64,000 bases of DNA from Pseudomonadota bacterium (lineage in GTDB: Archaea; Thermoplasmatota; SW-10-69-26; JACQPN01; JAJPHT01), in contig JAJPHT010000029.1 of NCBI GenBank assembly GCA_021325135.1, forward strand, positions 62,001 to 126,000, in the 5' to 3' direction. The notes below the pieces were generated by a model. It was not told the DNA's origin. It saw only the letters and a program-made list of their open reading frames with translations, and ran no database searches. Each line of letters begins with the position of its first letter. Position 1 is the stretch's first letter. The position numbers and the translations under genes are program-made. This document shows positions 1 through 10,379 of the stretch, piece after piece.

Positions 1-3000
1 GGAGGTCTTCATCGAGACGCTCACCGCCGACGACGGGGGCAGCAAGGTCGCCAGCGGCTCGGGCGCCGCGGCCGCCGGCACGCCCGCGCAGAAGGCCGTC
101 GACAAGATCGCCAGCGACTACCTCGACCACGTCGCGCGCGGCGACTTCGCGCCTGGCAAGACGTTCACGCCCGCCAGCGCGCGCGACCTCGTCTACAAGC
201 TCGACGTCGCGCAGAACGTCTACGAGGCCTCGCTGGTGAAGGATGCGCGCTGGGCCATGCCCACCTTCGGCTGCTTCATGCCCGAGGTCTCGCCCCCCCA
301 GCCCGGCCAGCTTCGCGACGAGGCGCTGCTGGGCGACCAGACCATCTGCCACAACGTGGAGATGCACCCCCTGGCCAGCGAGCCGCTGCGCTACCCCAAC
401 CTCCTGGGCTACTACCACGCCAACCAGATGGTGATCATGAACTCGGACTGGATCAAGAAGACCCAGGACGCGTTGAGCTACCTCAGCCTGGGCCTCTCGC
501 TGATCTCCATCGTGGCGCCGCCCGTCGCGGCCGCCGCGGGCGTCGCGGACGTGACGAGCCTCGCCGCGGACGCCGCCGTGCTGGGTGCCAAGACCAGCTT
601 CTACCGCAACGGCGTGCTGGCCTACCCCGTGAGCCAGGCGAGCGTCGGGAGCATCTTCGAGGACGCCACGTTCAACCCGCACTGCTGCACGGCGCACCTC
701 TCCGGCGCCGTGAGCGCGGGCGCTGAGCAGAGCTTCACGCTGGCCAACGAGAACGGCACGACGCAGATGAACGCGAGCCTTCTCGTGGCGCCGGGCGATC
801 CGCTGCCCACGCTGGAGGCCGTCACCGCCTCGGGCGTCGTGCTCAACGCCTCCGTCAACGTCACGGACAACGGCACGCTGCTCTCCATCCAGATCCCCAC
901 GGACGTGGCGGGCAACACGACGCTGCGCATCCGCGGCAACTCCTCCGCCGACCCGCAGCCCTACACCATCGCGGTGGGCAGCGCGCTGCGCGACGAGGTG
1001 CGCTTCGCGCGCCTCAACTTCACCGCGGGCGGGGTCCCCGTCACCGTGACCGACGTGACGGCGCAGGTCAACGGCGTCACCGCCGACGTGAGCCAGGTCC
1101 CCGGCGGCATGCTGGAGGTGCGCGCGACGCAGGGCGCCACGCTCCACGTCACCGCCAGCGCGCCCGGCTACGCGCCCCTGGACGCCACGCGCGTCGTGCA
1201 GCTCCCCGACCGCTTCGGCAACGTCGACCTGGCCCTGACGCCCCTCGTGAGCGCGCCCGCCGTCCTCACAGCCGCGCTCACCCCCGGCGCCACGGGGCAC
1301 GTTGCCGTCGCCCTCACCAACCCCACGAGCGGCGCGCAGACGTACTCGCTGAGCGTCACGGGCCTGCCCCACGCCATCGCCATCTCGGCCGCGCCCAAGA
1401 CGCTCGCCGCGGGCGCCTCGGGCTCCATCGACCTCGCGCTGACGCCCGGCGCGCGCATCCTGCCGGGCCAGCTTCGCGGCGACGTGGCGTTCCTCGACGC
1501 CGCGGGCCACGAGATCCGGCGCATCCCGCTCCTGGCCACCGTCACGGGCCCCTTCCCCACGCTGCGCGGGGTCCCCCGCGAGGTGGACGCCATCGCGGGC
1601 AGCGTCGTGAGCACGAGCGTCACGCTGCGCAACGCCGGCAACGCCCAGATCACCGGCATCCAGGCCGCCTGGAAGGGCCCCTCTTGGATCACCGTCGTGG
1701 GCGCGCCCCTCACGCTGGCCGCCGGCGCCGAGGCCACGCTCACGCTGGTCGCGACGCCGCCCGCCAACGCCGCGGCGGGCGTCCTCAACACGAACCTCTC
1801 CATCACGTCCATGAACGCCTTCGAGGCCAACGCCACCTTCGACGTGCACGTCTTCGCTTCGGCGAGCTCGCTGCCGCAGATCCGCGCGACGGGCGGCGAC
1901 GTGGACGGCGACGGCGTGCCCGACGCCGTGCTCGCCGAGGGGCGCGGCTCCAGCGCCTACGTCGGGCTGAGGGACGCCTCGGGCGACGAGGTCGGCGTCG
2001 AGCTGGCGAGCCACCAGCTCATGCAGGGCTCGACGACGCTCCTGGACACGCGCCTGCGCACGCCCTCCTACGGCTCCGCTCCCGGAGAGACCATCGCCAC
2101 GTGGTCCACGACGCAGGCCAGCCTCACCCGCGTCCTGCGCGTCGTGAACGGCAGCATCGAGGTGACGTTCACCGCCACCGCGCCCGCCGGCCCCGCGCCC
2201 ACCGTGCAGACGGTGTACCTGCGCCACGGCAGCCTCGTGGGCGACACGGTCATCGGCAACTGGACCGGCGGCGCGGCCGCGCCCGCGCTGCGTCTCGACC
2301 TGGGCGCCGCCGCGACCACCGTCGCGACGTTCACCACCTCGCCCCTGGCCGGCGCGCGCTGGAGGATCGCCCCCGCGCACCCCGTGGACGCCCGCATGGC
2401 GCCCTCCCTGTCTGGTGATATCATCCTCTCGGGCAAGGTCGTCGCCGTCTACCCGGCGAGCTTCGTCCTCCAGGACCGCTCCGGCGCCGCCACGGTCAGC
2501 CTGGGCGGCCAGTCCGGCGTCCGCGTGGGCGACATCGCCTACGCGCGCGTCGAGGGCGACGGCAACGGCACGCTCGCGCTCACGGACTACCACGTCACCG
2601 GCCACGCCTCCGTCGTCTCCACGCCCGTGGACGCCGCCGGCGCGGCGGCCCTGTTCGCCGCCAACGGCACCATGCTGGTCGACGTCTCGGGCACCGTCGT
2701 CTCGCAGAGCGCCAACGCCGTCGTGATCGCCACCGCCACCGGCAACCTCGCGGTCTCCTACGGGAGCGCCGCCCCCGCGGTGGCGCCCGGCGAGCCCTAC
2801 GTGGCGCGCGGCGCGCTGACCTCCGCCACGACGCTCCTCTCCGTCCCGCCCACCGTCCGCATCGCCCTCTCGGGCAGCACGTTCGGCCCCTGGTACACCA
2901 GCGCCGTGGGCGTCTCCCTGGTGGCGACGGGCGCCGCGTCCACGCAGCTCTCGCTGGACGGCGTCGCGGCGCAGGGCACCAGCGCCACCGCCACGCAGGA

Positions 3001-4591
3001 GGGGCTCCACTCGGCCACCGGCAGCGCCACCGACGCGCTGGGCAACGTCGCGCCCATCTCCCGCGCCTTCAGCGTCGACACCGCCGCGCCCACGACGCAG
3101 CTGGCCCTGGTGGGCCCCTCCTACTCGGGCTCCGTCGTGTTCGTGGCGCCCTCCACCACGTTCCGCCTCGTGGCCACCGACGCCGTGAGCGGCGTCTCGG
3201 GCAGCACGCTCTGCGTGCGCGGCTCGTGCGCGCCCTACGCCTCGCCCGTCCCCGCGGGCTCCACCGAGGGCCCGGTCGCCCTCTCGTGGTGGAGCGTCGA
3301 CAACGCGGGCCACACCGAGACGAGCCACGCCAGCAGCGTCACCGTGGACGCCACCGGGCCCGCCGTCGACGCGAGCTTCGCGGGGACCGTGGGCCTCGCC
3401 GGGTGGTGGGTCAGCAACGTGACGGCCACCTTCTCGTGCGACGACGGGGCGGGCTCCGGCTGCGCCTACGTGCAGTATTCGCTGGACAACGGCTCGTGGA
3501 CCACCGCGGGCGCCTCCCTCCTCGTGAAGGGCGAGGCGCGCCACCCGCTGCTGATCCGCGGCGTCGACCGCGTCGGCAACGTGGGCCCCGCGCGCTCCTG
3601 GACGCTCCCCATCGACCTCTACGGCCCCAACATGGGCTGGTCGCTGGCCGGCCCCTTCGCCACGGACGCGCGCGGCTACACCGTCGTGAGCGCCAACACC
3701 ACGCTCCTCCTCGTGGGCCAGGACCGCTTCTCGGGCGTCGCGGGCCTCTGGTACGGCGTCAACGCCGCCGCCTCGCTCCCCTACCCGTCCTCGGGCATCG
3801 GCTTCCCCAACCAGACGGTGAACGAGACGATCTACGCCAACGGGACGGACAACGCCGGCAACGTCGGCCCCACGCTGCGCCTCGACCTCGTCGTGGACAA
3901 CGAGGCGCCCATCGCGAACCTCACCCAGCCGCCGCGCAACTCCGTCACCGTGGACGGCGCGGTCGTCACCCTCGACCCGCCGGGCATCATCGTGGGCGAC
4001 GTGCGCCGCTCGCTGACCGCCGTGCCCAGCGTGGACGCGCGCGGCAGCGCGGTCGTCGCCCGCAGCGTCACGGTGAACCTCACCGCCAACGACCGGCTCG
4101 TGAGGATCGCCCGCGTCGAGTTCTACGTGGACAACGAGACCTCGCCGCGCTACTTCTACGCCCACAGCGTGCCCACGGGCTGGTACACGTGGCTCTGGGA
4201 CGTCTCCACCGAGACGGCCGGCGACCACAACCTCACCGCCAAGGCCTACGACGAGCTAGGCAACGTCGCCGTGATCCGGCGCCTCGTGACCATCGTTGCC
4301 ATCCCGGCCACGTCCGGAGCGCCCGGAAGCGCCAACATGGGCGGCAACATGGTGACCCTCCTCAACGGCATGAACGTCTGCGTGCCGCAGGGCTGGCGCA
4401 ACAACCAGGCGCTCCTCCAGGGGAACATCGCCGACTGCATCCAGAACCTCATCAGCAAGATGACGCCCGTCGCGATGGGCGCCCCCAGCGCGGAGCGCGC
4501 GCCGCCCCGGGAGCCCGCGCCGTCGTCCCCCGACGCGGTGACACCAGATATTTGGCGAAGCAGGCGCGCTCAGGCCGAGGAGTCCCCGTGA
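1..4591 (+). CDS. Large surface/secreted repeat protein, 5' end missing
   Basis: The frame is open from base 2, so the start lies before the window; 1529 residues are visible. A hydrophobic Ala/Val/Leu stretch lies near residues 155-180. A series of beta-sandwich (Ig-like, NEW3-like) segments follows, rich in Asn-X-Thr/Ser sequons. A calcium-loop motif DVDGDGVPD lies near residue 632, and an OB-fold-like stretch near 805-935. At about 940-1300 there are four or more OmpL47/Ig-type repeats, recognisable by recurring D-x-x-GN-V and VD-x-x-AP-x-T patterns. A final Ig-like domain ends near 1430, followed by a Pro/Ala tail. No C-terminal membrane segment is seen. The likely role is cell-surface structure or adhesion; function is not established. 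The TGA stop overlaps the ATG of the next gene, which suggests co-transcription. Confidence 0.8.
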   Translation, partial: EVFIETLTADDGGSKVASGSGAAAAGTPAQKAVDKIASDYLDHVARGDFAPGKTFTPASARDLVYKLDVAQNVYEASLVKDARWAMPTFGCFMPEVSPPQPGQLRDEALLGDQTICHNVEMHPLASEPLRYPNLLGYYHANQMVIMNSDWIKKTQDALSYLSLGLSLISIVAPPVAAAAGVADVTSLAADAAVLGAKTSFYRNGVLAYPVSQASVGSIFEDATFNPHCCTAHLSGAVSAGAEQSFTLANENGTTQMNASLLVAPGDPLPTLEAVTASGVVLNASVNVTDNGTLLSIQIPTDVAGNTTLRIRGNSSADPQPYTIAVGSALRDEVRFARLNFTAGGVPVTVTDVTAQVNGVTADVSQVPGGMLEVRATQGATLHVTASAPGYAPLDATRVVQLPDRFGNVDLALTPLVSAPAVLTAALTPGATGHVAVALTNPTSGAQTYSLSVTGLPHAIAISAAPKTLAAGASGSIDLALTPGARILPGQLRGDVAFLDAAGHEIRRIPLLATVTGPFPTLRGVPREVDAIAGSVVSTSVTLRNAGNAQITGIQAAWKGPSWITVVGAPLTLAAGAEATLTLVATPPANAAAGVLNTNLSITSMNAFEANATFDVHVFASASSLPQIRATGGDVDGDGVPDAVLAEGRGSSAYVGLRDASGDEVGVELASHQLMQGSTTLLDTRLRTPSYGSAPGETIATWSTTQASLTRVLRVVNGSIEVTFTATAPAGPAPTVQTVYLRHGSLVGDTVIGNWTGGAAAPALRLDLGAAATTVATFTTSPLAGARWRIAPAHPVDARMAPSLSGDIILSGKVVAVYPASFVLQDRSGAATVSLGGQSGVRVGDIAYARVEGDGNGTLALTDYHVTGHASVVSTPVDAAGAAALFAANGTMLVDVSGTVVSQSANAVVIATATGNLAVSYGSAAPAVAPGEPYVARGALTSATTLLSVPPTVRIALSGSTFGPWYTSAVGVSLVATGAASTQLSLDGVAAQGTSATATQEGLHSATGSATDALGNVAPISRAFSVDTAAPTTQLALVGPSYSGSVVFVAPSTTFRLVATDAVSGVSGSTLCVRGSCAPYASPVPAGSTEGPVALSWWSVDNAGHTETSHASSVTVDATGPAVDASFAGTVGLAGWWVSNVTATFSCDDGAGSGCAYVQYSLDNGSWTTAGASLLVKGEARHPLLIRGVDRVGNVGPARSWTLPIDLYGPNMGWSLAGPFATDARGYTVVSANTTLLLVGQDRFSGVAGLWYGVNAAASLPYPSSGIGFPNQTVNETIYANGTDNAGNVGPTLRLDLVVDNEAPIANLTQPPRNSVTVDGAVVTLDPPGIIVGDVRRSLTAVPSVDARGSAVVARSVTVNLTANDRLVRIARVEFYVDNETSPRYFYAHSVPTGWYTWLWDVSTETAGDHNLTAKAYDELGNVAVIRRLVTIVAIPATSGAPGSANMGGNMVTLLNGMNVCVPQGWRNNQALLQGNIADCIQNLISKMTPVAMGAPSAERAPPREPAPSSPDAVTPDIWRSRRAQAEESP

Positions 4592-6429
4592 TGCCCCGAG
4601 CCTCCAGGATCGCCCCCCTCCTGGCCCTCCTCCTCGTCGCCACCTCCCTCGCCGCCCTGCCTGCGCAGGCCACCGCCGACGACTGCGGGCTCGGGACCGA
4701 CGCGTCCTCCGACGCCTTTGCTCCCTCCGCGGTGACGACGCCCCTGGGCCCGTGCACCGGGAACCTCGGCAGCTCCGACGCGCGGGACGCCTACGGCTTC
4801 CACCTCGACGCGGGGCAGGCCGTGAACGTCACCGTGGGCGCCCCTGCGGGCACCCAGCTGAGCGCGTGCGTCCTAGCGCCCGACGGCTCCTCCCAGGCGT
4901 GCGAGCACCGCGGCGCCGGCGCGACGACGCACCTCACCGAGGTCACCGCCACCGTGGGCGGCACCTACGTCCTCGTCGTCAGCCTCGACAGCGGAGGCGG
5001 GGACTACACCCTGGAGGTCGACGGGCCCTCCGGCGTCCCCGCGCAGGACGACTGCGACCTGGGCACCGACGCGCCCGCCGGCGCCAGCGCGCCCTACCTG
5101 CACCCCGGCCTCTCCTGCGACGGCGCCTTCCCCGAGGGCGACGAGATGGACTCCTACTCGCTGGACCTCCACCGGGGCGACACCGTCACCGCGACCATGA
5201 CGCGCGACGCCAACTACCCCACGATCTGCCTGCAGTCCCCCACGGGCGGCCTCACGTGCGACATGCCCGCGCTCAACCACACGGGCCTCGTGGGCGCCAC
5301 CGTCCAGGTCAGCGGCCAGTGGTCCCTCTACCTCTACGTGGACCCCGGCATCGTCTCCTCCTACCACCTCAACGTCACCCTCGCGCGCCCCGCCGCCGAC
5401 GACTGCCGCACCGGCGGCGACGCGGGCGACGACGCCGCGCACGCCAGCCGCGTCTTCACCCCCATGAACCGCTGCGAGGCCGAGCTGGCCTCCTCCGAGA
5501 CGCAGGACTGGTACGCCTTCAACGCCACGAAGGGCGACCCGCTCTCGGCCTCCGTGCAGGACGGCCCCTTCGTGGGCGCGACCCTCTGCCTCTTCGCCCC
5601 CGCCGCCTCCACGCCCGCCGCGTGCGCGAGCGCCGGGACCGGCGCGCAGGCCTCCCTCGCCCTCAACGCCACCGCCACCGGCGCGTGGCGGGCGCGCGTG
5701 CAGCGCGACTCGGGCGCGGGCTTCTACTCCCTCTCCCTGGTGGACCACCGCGCGGGGATGTTCAACGACCCGCCCGTGCTCCGCCTTCTCACCTGCGATC
5801 CCGGGCCGCACCTCGTGAACCAGGCGTTCACGTGCACGCTCATCGGGCACGACGACGGGCCCCAGGTCTTCTACACGTGGACCTACGGCGACGGCCGCTC
5901 GGGCCTGACCGCCGCCAAGGCGCCTGGCGATCCCGCCCTCGTGACGGTGCGTTACTCCGCCGCGGGCTCCTACGTCTTCCGCGCGCGCATCTCCGACAAC
6001 GACCTGCGCGGCCCGCCCACCTCGGAGTCGGGCAATGAGCTGACCATCACCCTCGTCGTGGGTCCCGGCAGCAGCGCGGCCACCTCGTGGAACGCGACCC
6101 TCGCCACGCCCTCCGTGGCGGCGCATCTCCAGGACCAGGCCTCGCGCCTCGCGGGCTACCGCGGCCCCACGCTCTCCGTCTACGCCGGGCAGGCCAGCTT
6201 CCCGCTGGATCGCCCCGCCGCGGGCGGCGAGGCCGTCAGCCTCTCGTGGACGCAGCCCGCGGACCTCGACGTCCTCTTCCAGGACTCGCAGGGCCGCGCG
6301 CTGCCCGGCGGCTGCGCGACCTCGGGCCTGGGCAGCGCGGAGTCGTGCGTGGCCCCCGCGGGCGCGCGCTTCCTCGTGGTGCGGCTCGCCACGGGCGCGG
6401 TCGCCGACTTCGGCCTCAAGCTGGGCTGA
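4591..6429 (+). CDS. Secreted protein with three PPC-like domains and a PKD domain
   Basis: This is a 612-residue exported protein. An N-terminal signal peptide (about 1-27, ending AQA) is followed by three similar PPC-type (pre-peptidase C-terminal) beta-sandwich repeats. They begin near residues 30, 153 and 270, each opening with Asp-Asp-Cys and a GTDA/GGDA motif. A PKD domain (about 391-490, core Y-T-W-x-Y-G-D-G) comes next, then a C-terminal beta domain that again looks PPC-like. No catalytic domain is visible, so a binding or surface-layer role is inferred. The start ATG overlaps the preceding stop by one base and has a GAGGAG ribosome site at 4577-4582. The next gene starts 57 bp downstream on the same strand. 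Confidence 0.85.
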   Translation: MPRASRIAPLLALLLVATSLAALPAQATADDCGLGTDASSDAFAPSAVTTPLGPCTGNLGSSDARDAYGFHLDAGQAVNVTVGAPAGTQLSACVLAPDGSSQACEHRGAGATTHLTEVTATVGGTYVLVVSLDSGGGDYTLEVDGPSGVPAQDDCDLGTDAPAGASAPYLHPGLSCDGAFPEGDEMDSYSLDLHRGDTVTATMTRDANYPTICLQSPTGGLTCDMPALNHTGLVGATVQVSGQWSLYLYVDPGIVSSYHLNVTLARPAADDCRTGGDAGDDAAHASRVFTPMNRCEAELASSETQDWYAFNATKGDPLSASVQDGPFVGATLCLFAPAASTPAACASAGTGAQASLALNATATGAWRARVQRDSGAGFYSLSLVDHRAGMFNDPPVLRLLTCDPGPHLVNQAFTCTLIGHDDGPQVFYTWTYGDGRSGLTAAKAPGDPALVTVRYSAAGSYVFRARISDNDLRGPPTSESGNELTITLVVGPGSSAATSWNATLATPSVAAHLQDQASRLAGYRGPTLSVYAGQASFPLDRPAAGGEAVSLSWTQPADLDVLFQDSQGRALPGGCATSGLGSAESCVAPAGARFLVVRLATGAVADFGLKLG

Positions 6430-6486
6430 GGCGCGCGGCAACCCGCCTCAAACATCCTTTTCTCCCTGGGAAGTTTGCTGGCGGCC

Positions 6487-8487
6487 ATGACCCGCACGTC
6501 ATCCGCGCGCAAGCTGGGTCTTGCCGCCCTCGCCCTCATCCTCCTTCTCGTCCCCGCCGCGCCCTTCGGCCACGCGCAGACGCAGAACCTCAACAACACG
6601 GCGGGCTCGCCCAACGAGCTTTCGTCGCCCTACGGCGGCGGTGGCGGCGCGGGCTACACGACCTCCGGCACGTTCACCACCAACGCGGGCGGCTCGCCCC
6701 ACACCGAGTACTTCCGCGTGCTGGACCGCTTCCGCGCCTCGCCCGTGCAGGACCTGGACGGCGACGGCTTCGTCTCCCTCAACGCGGCCTTGACGCCCTC
6801 CGCCGCGCGCAAGATCGACGACCTCCCCAACCTCACCGACACGGACATCCTCACGCGCATCGTCGCGCTTGGCGTCACCAAGGACAAGATGGAGGCCGAC
6901 GTCGACGCGGGCCTCTCGTGGAACCCCGCCTTCGACGCCACGCGCGCCTCCGTGAAGCTCGACATCGACAACCAGCACTACAAGGACGCGGTCCTCCTTC
7001 TGCGCAGCACGCCCCTGGCCATGACGTACTGGTGCGGCATCCAGGGCGACACGCCCACGGGCTACCTGTGGACTGCCGCCATCCCCTACCCCATGGTGTG
7101 CAACGCGGCGAAGACCTCCCGCGTCACGGCCTACACCGCCCTCAACTGCCAGGCGACCTCCCTCACGTCCCCCACGCAGCAGCGCCCCTGGAAGGGGTGC
7201 TTCGAGCCCGCGGTGGACCCCAGCGGCTGGGCCTCGCACCCCGAGTCCACGGCGCGCGACATCAACCTCGTGAACATGACGACGACGTTCCGCGGCGAGG
7301 ACTCGGCCACGAGCTACCTCACCGTGCAGATGGGCGTGGGCTGGCGCGACCACCAGTTCGGCGCCATCGCCGCGACGCGCGACCTCTGGTCGATCCAGTT
7401 CCAGCTGACGCCCCTCACCTCGTCCAACCCCGTCGCGAACGTCGTCTGGGGCCGCACGACGCCCACCGCCTACTTCGACACCGCGCACCCCGTGACGTAC
7501 ACGTGGGGCTACAACTACAGCCTCGACCGCTCCCTCACGCTGGCCAACGTGGGGACCTCCAGCGCGTTCTCCGCCATCTTCCAGCTGAGCGACCGCGACA
7601 CCGGCGGCGAGTACGTCTGGAACGACCCCGACTGGGAGATCCGCTACCTCCGCGCCGTCACCAAGGACAACAACCCCATCCACGCCTACTTCGACCTGAA
7701 GGCGGGCAACGCGCTCCAGGCGAACTTCTGGAACCTCACCGACGACCAGGGCAACGTCGTCGTGCCGACGTTCCTCTCCGGGCTCCCCCCGGTGGGCGCC
7801 GCGGGCACCAAGCACGTCTTCCAGCTCTACCTCAACTCCTCCACCGACGTGGGCGCGAGGCCCATCTTCGCGTGGGCCGGCGAGTCCAGCTATACGTACT
7901 CGCTCTCGTCGGGCACCTTCGGGTCGGGCAAGATCGTGGGCCTGCCCAGCGGGACGATGATCGTGGGCGACGACGGCAGCGACGGCGACCTCATCCCCTC
8001 CGTCGACGTCGTCAAGCAGCTCTCCAGCGGGCCGGGCTACTTCCGCGGCCTCCTCTTCTCGGGGAAGACGGCGGGGCGCGTGTTCGACACGACCAACGAC
8101 AACGTCACGCGCTTCTTCGCCGCCGTGGGCACGCGCAACCCCTTCGACACGACCAGCTCGCCCTTCGTCTACCACGGCTCCAGGCCCGGCCAGTCGTCCA
8201 TCTCCCAGGACAACCTCACCATCGCGTCGAGCGCGATGAACTGGACGTGGGACGTCTCGGGCGGCGTGAACTTCACCGACAACGTGAGCATGATCGACGC
8301 GCACACGTCGCAGTACCTCATCACGCCCCACATCTCCTCGTGCGATCCCCAGTGCACGGGCACCCTGGGCGACGACGACAAGCTCTCCTTCACCGTGGAC
8401 GGCGCGGTGAAGGCGTGGGAGTGGACGCCGCTGGTGCCCAACACCGCGTCGTGCGCATACAAGTACCTCGACGGCACCTGCCTGTGA
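6487..8487 (+). CDS. Exported protein, unrecognised family
   Basis: This 666-residue protein has a clear signal peptide: an Arg/Lys start, then a Leu/Ala core ending near FGHAQ at residue 29. I do not recognise the family. An EF-hand-like loop DLDGDGFVS lies near residue 87, and Asn-X-Thr sequons and aromatic residues are common in the second half, as in large beta-rich exoproteins. There is no membrane anchor. ATG 6487 is preferred over upstream TTG 6475 because the signal peptide begins there. The preceding AT-rich stretch (about 6451-6463) is a plausible promoter or a T-tract ending the previous transcript. The stop overlaps a GTG codon of the kelch gene, suggesting coupling. Confidence 0.8.
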   Translation: MTRTSSARKLGLAALALILLLVPAAPFGHAQTQNLNNTAGSPNELSSPYGGGGGAGYTTSGTFTTNAGGSPHTEYFRVLDRFRASPVQDLDGDGFVSLNAALTPSAARKIDDLPNLTDTDILTRIVALGVTKDKMEADVDAGLSWNPAFDATRASVKLDIDNQHYKDAVLLLRSTPLAMTYWCGIQGDTPTGYLWTAAIPYPMVCNAAKTSRVTAYTALNCQATSLTSPTQQRPWKGCFEPAVDPSGWASHPESTARDINLVNMTTTFRGEDSATSYLTVQMGVGWRDHQFGAIAATRDLWSIQFQLTPLTSSNPVANVVWGRTTPTAYFDTAHPVTYTWGYNYSLDRSLTLANVGTSSAFSAIFQLSDRDTGGEYVWNDPDWEIRYLRAVTKDNNPIHAYFDLKAGNALQANFWNLTDDQGNVVVPTFLSGLPPVGAAGTKHVFQLYLNSSTDVGARPIFAWAGESSYTYSLSSGTFGSGKIVGLPSGTMIVGDDGSDGDLIPSVDVVKQLSSGPGYFRGLLFSGKTAGRVFDTTNDNVTRFFAAVGTRNPFDTTSSPFVYHGSRPGQSSISQDNLTIASSAMNWTWDVSGGVNFTDNVSMIDAHTSQYLITPHISSCDPQCTGTLGDDDKLSFTVDGAVKAWEWTPLVPNTASCAYKYLDGTCL

Positions 8488-8492
8488 GGACC

Positions 8493-10379
8493 ATGCGCCC
8501 CACCCTGCGCGCCCTGCTCGCCGCCGCGCTGCTGCTCCCGCTCCTGCCCGCCGCGCAGGCGCAGGGATCGCCTCCGGAGCCCGTCTCCGGCGCGGCGGCC
8601 GCCGCCGTGGGCGAGGCCGTCTACCTCTTCGGAGGGACCGGCGCGTCGGGCGCCAGCGATGGGATCGCGCGCGTGACGCCCGACGGCCGGGCCGCCAGCG
8701 TCGCCGCGCGCCTCCCCGCGCCCATGACGGGCGTCGCGGCGGCGTGGACGGGGGACGTGGTGCTCCTGGTGGGCGGCGCCCAGGACGGGCGCCCCACGGA
8801 CCGCGTCCTCGCCTACTCGCCCCAGGAGGACCGCGTGACGGAGCTGGCGGCGCGCCTCCCCGAGCCCGTCTCGCGCGCCGCCGTCGCCTGGACCGGGAAG
8901 ACGCTCCTGGTCTTCGGAGGGACTGAGTCCGGGCGCGTCATCGAGGTCGACCCCGCGGCGCCTTCGGCCCGCGCGCTGGACGCGCGCCTGCCCAGCCCGC
9001 GCGTGGGCATGGTGGCCGCGTGGGCGCCCTCCGCGTGCCCGGGAGGGTGCGCCTTCGCCTTCGGCGGGACCGACTGCGCGCTGGGCTGCTCGCAGCCCTC
9101 CGCGGGCGCGTTCCGCTACAGCCCCGCCAACGGCTCGCTGGACGCCGTGGCGGACCTCCCCGCCGCGGGCTGCTGCGAGGTCGCCGCGCGCGTGGAGGGG
9201 CGCATCGCGCTCCTCTCCACCGACCTCTACTCCTACGACCCCGCCACGGACAAGTATGATATCATCCCCCATCCGCTCGCGGCGCCGAGGCCCGGCGTGC
9301 GCGGCGCGGCCGTGGGCGACCGCCTCCTCCTCTTCGGCGGGATGGAGTGCGGCGCCACGCGGTGCGAGCCCTCCGCGCGCGTCCTCTCCCTCGACCCCGC
9401 CACCGGGGAATCCACCTCCTTCGGGCGGCTTCCTGCTCCGCTCGCGGACGCGGCCGCCGCGCCGAAGCAGGGCGACCTCTTCCTCCTGGGCGGCCGCGGC
9501 CCCCAAGGCCCCGTGGACACGGTCCTGCGCCTCGACCCCGCCACGCGCGAGACGACGCTCCTCCCCGCGCGCCTCCCCGAGCCCCGGGAGAAGGCCAGCG
9601 CCGCGTGGACCGCCTCGGGGCTCCTCCTCGCGGGCGGCGCCACGCCCGCCGGCCTCAGCGATTCCATCCTCCGCTGGGACGGCCGCGGCGCCTTCGCCCA
9701 GGCGGGCCGCCTTCCCCACCCGGTCGCCGGCGCGGCCTCCGCCACCGACGGCGCGCGCGTCTGGCTCGCCGGCGGCTCGGGCCCCTCGGGAGCGCGGGAC
9801 GAGGTGCTGCTCCTCGCCGCCGGCGGGGGCAGCGCCACGGTGGTCGGCCACCTCCCCGAGCCGCGCCGGGACGCCGCAGGCGCCTGGGACGGCTCGCGGC
9901 TCCTGATCCTGGGCGGGAGCGTGTGCCCCGCCGGGGGCGCCTGCCGCGCCACCGACGACGCGCTGGCCTTCGACCCCGCCACCGGCGACGTCCAGCGCCT
10001 CGCGCCGCTTCCCTTCGCGGTCTCCTCCGCCGCGGTCGCCGCGCGGGGCGGAAGCGTCTGGCTCGCGGGCGGCTGCGGCGAGCCGTGCACCGCCTCCACC
10101 GCGACCCCCGCCGCGCAGGCGCTTCCTGCGGGGGGATCGCCCCAGGCCCTCGCCGACAAGCTGCCCAGCGCGCGCTCGGGCGCCGCCGCCGTCGCGCTCC
10201 AGGGGAAGCTCGTCGTCGCGGGCGGCCGCGCGGCGGAGGGCGCCCTGGACGAGGTGGCCGTGCTGGACGCGACGCGCGTCGAGGCGCCGCAGAAGGCGGC
10301 GCGCCCCGCGCCGGCCCCCGCGCCCTTCCTGGCGCTGGCGGCCGCAGCGCTCCTGGCGCGCCGGGCTCAAAGGCGGTAG
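8493..10379 (+). CDS. Exported kelch-repeat beta-propeller protein
   Basis: This 628-residue protein has a signal peptide (1-25, ending AQA) followed by about ten kelch-like repeats. They are marked by paired Gly-Gly after hydrophobic residues (for example LFGGT, LLVGG, VFGGT, LLGGR) and spaced Trp/Tyr residues. The tail has the order Pro/Ala-rich spacer, a short hydrophobic stretch FLALAAAALLA, then RRAQRR, like C-terminal sorting signals of PGF-CTERM type; that part is inferred. A GTG at 8484, inside the upstream stop, is an alternative start. The last 13 bp overlap the convergent gene at 10367-10729. The likely role is extracellular binding. Confidence 0.85.
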   Translation: MRPTLRALLAAALLLPLLPAAQAQGSPPEPVSGAAAAAVGEAVYLFGGTGASGASDGIARVTPDGRAASVAARLPAPMTGVAAAWTGDVVLLVGGAQDGRPTDRVLAYSPQEDRVTELAARLPEPVSRAAVAWTGKTLLVFGGTESGRVIEVDPAAPSARALDARLPSPRVGMVAAWAPSACPGGCAFAFGGTDCALGCSQPSAGAFRYSPANGSLDAVADLPAAGCCEVAARVEGRIALLSTDLYSYDPATDKYDIIPHPLAAPRPGVRGAAVGDRLLLFGGMECGATRCEPSARVLSLDPATGESTSFGRLPAPLADAAAAPKQGDLFLLGGRGPQGPVDTVLRLDPATRETTLLPARLPEPREKASAAWTASGLLLAGGATPAGLSDSILRWDGRGAFAQAGRLPHPVAGAASATDGARVWLAGGSGPSGARDEVLLLAAGGGSATVVGHLPEPRRDAAGAWDGSRLLILGGSVCPAGGACRATDDALAFDPATGDVQRLAPLPFAVSSAAVAARGGSVWLAGGCGEPCTASTATPAAQALPAGGSPQALADKLPSARSGAAAVALQGKLVVAGGRAAEGALDEVAVLDATRVEAPQKAARPAPAPAPFLALAAAALLARRAQRR

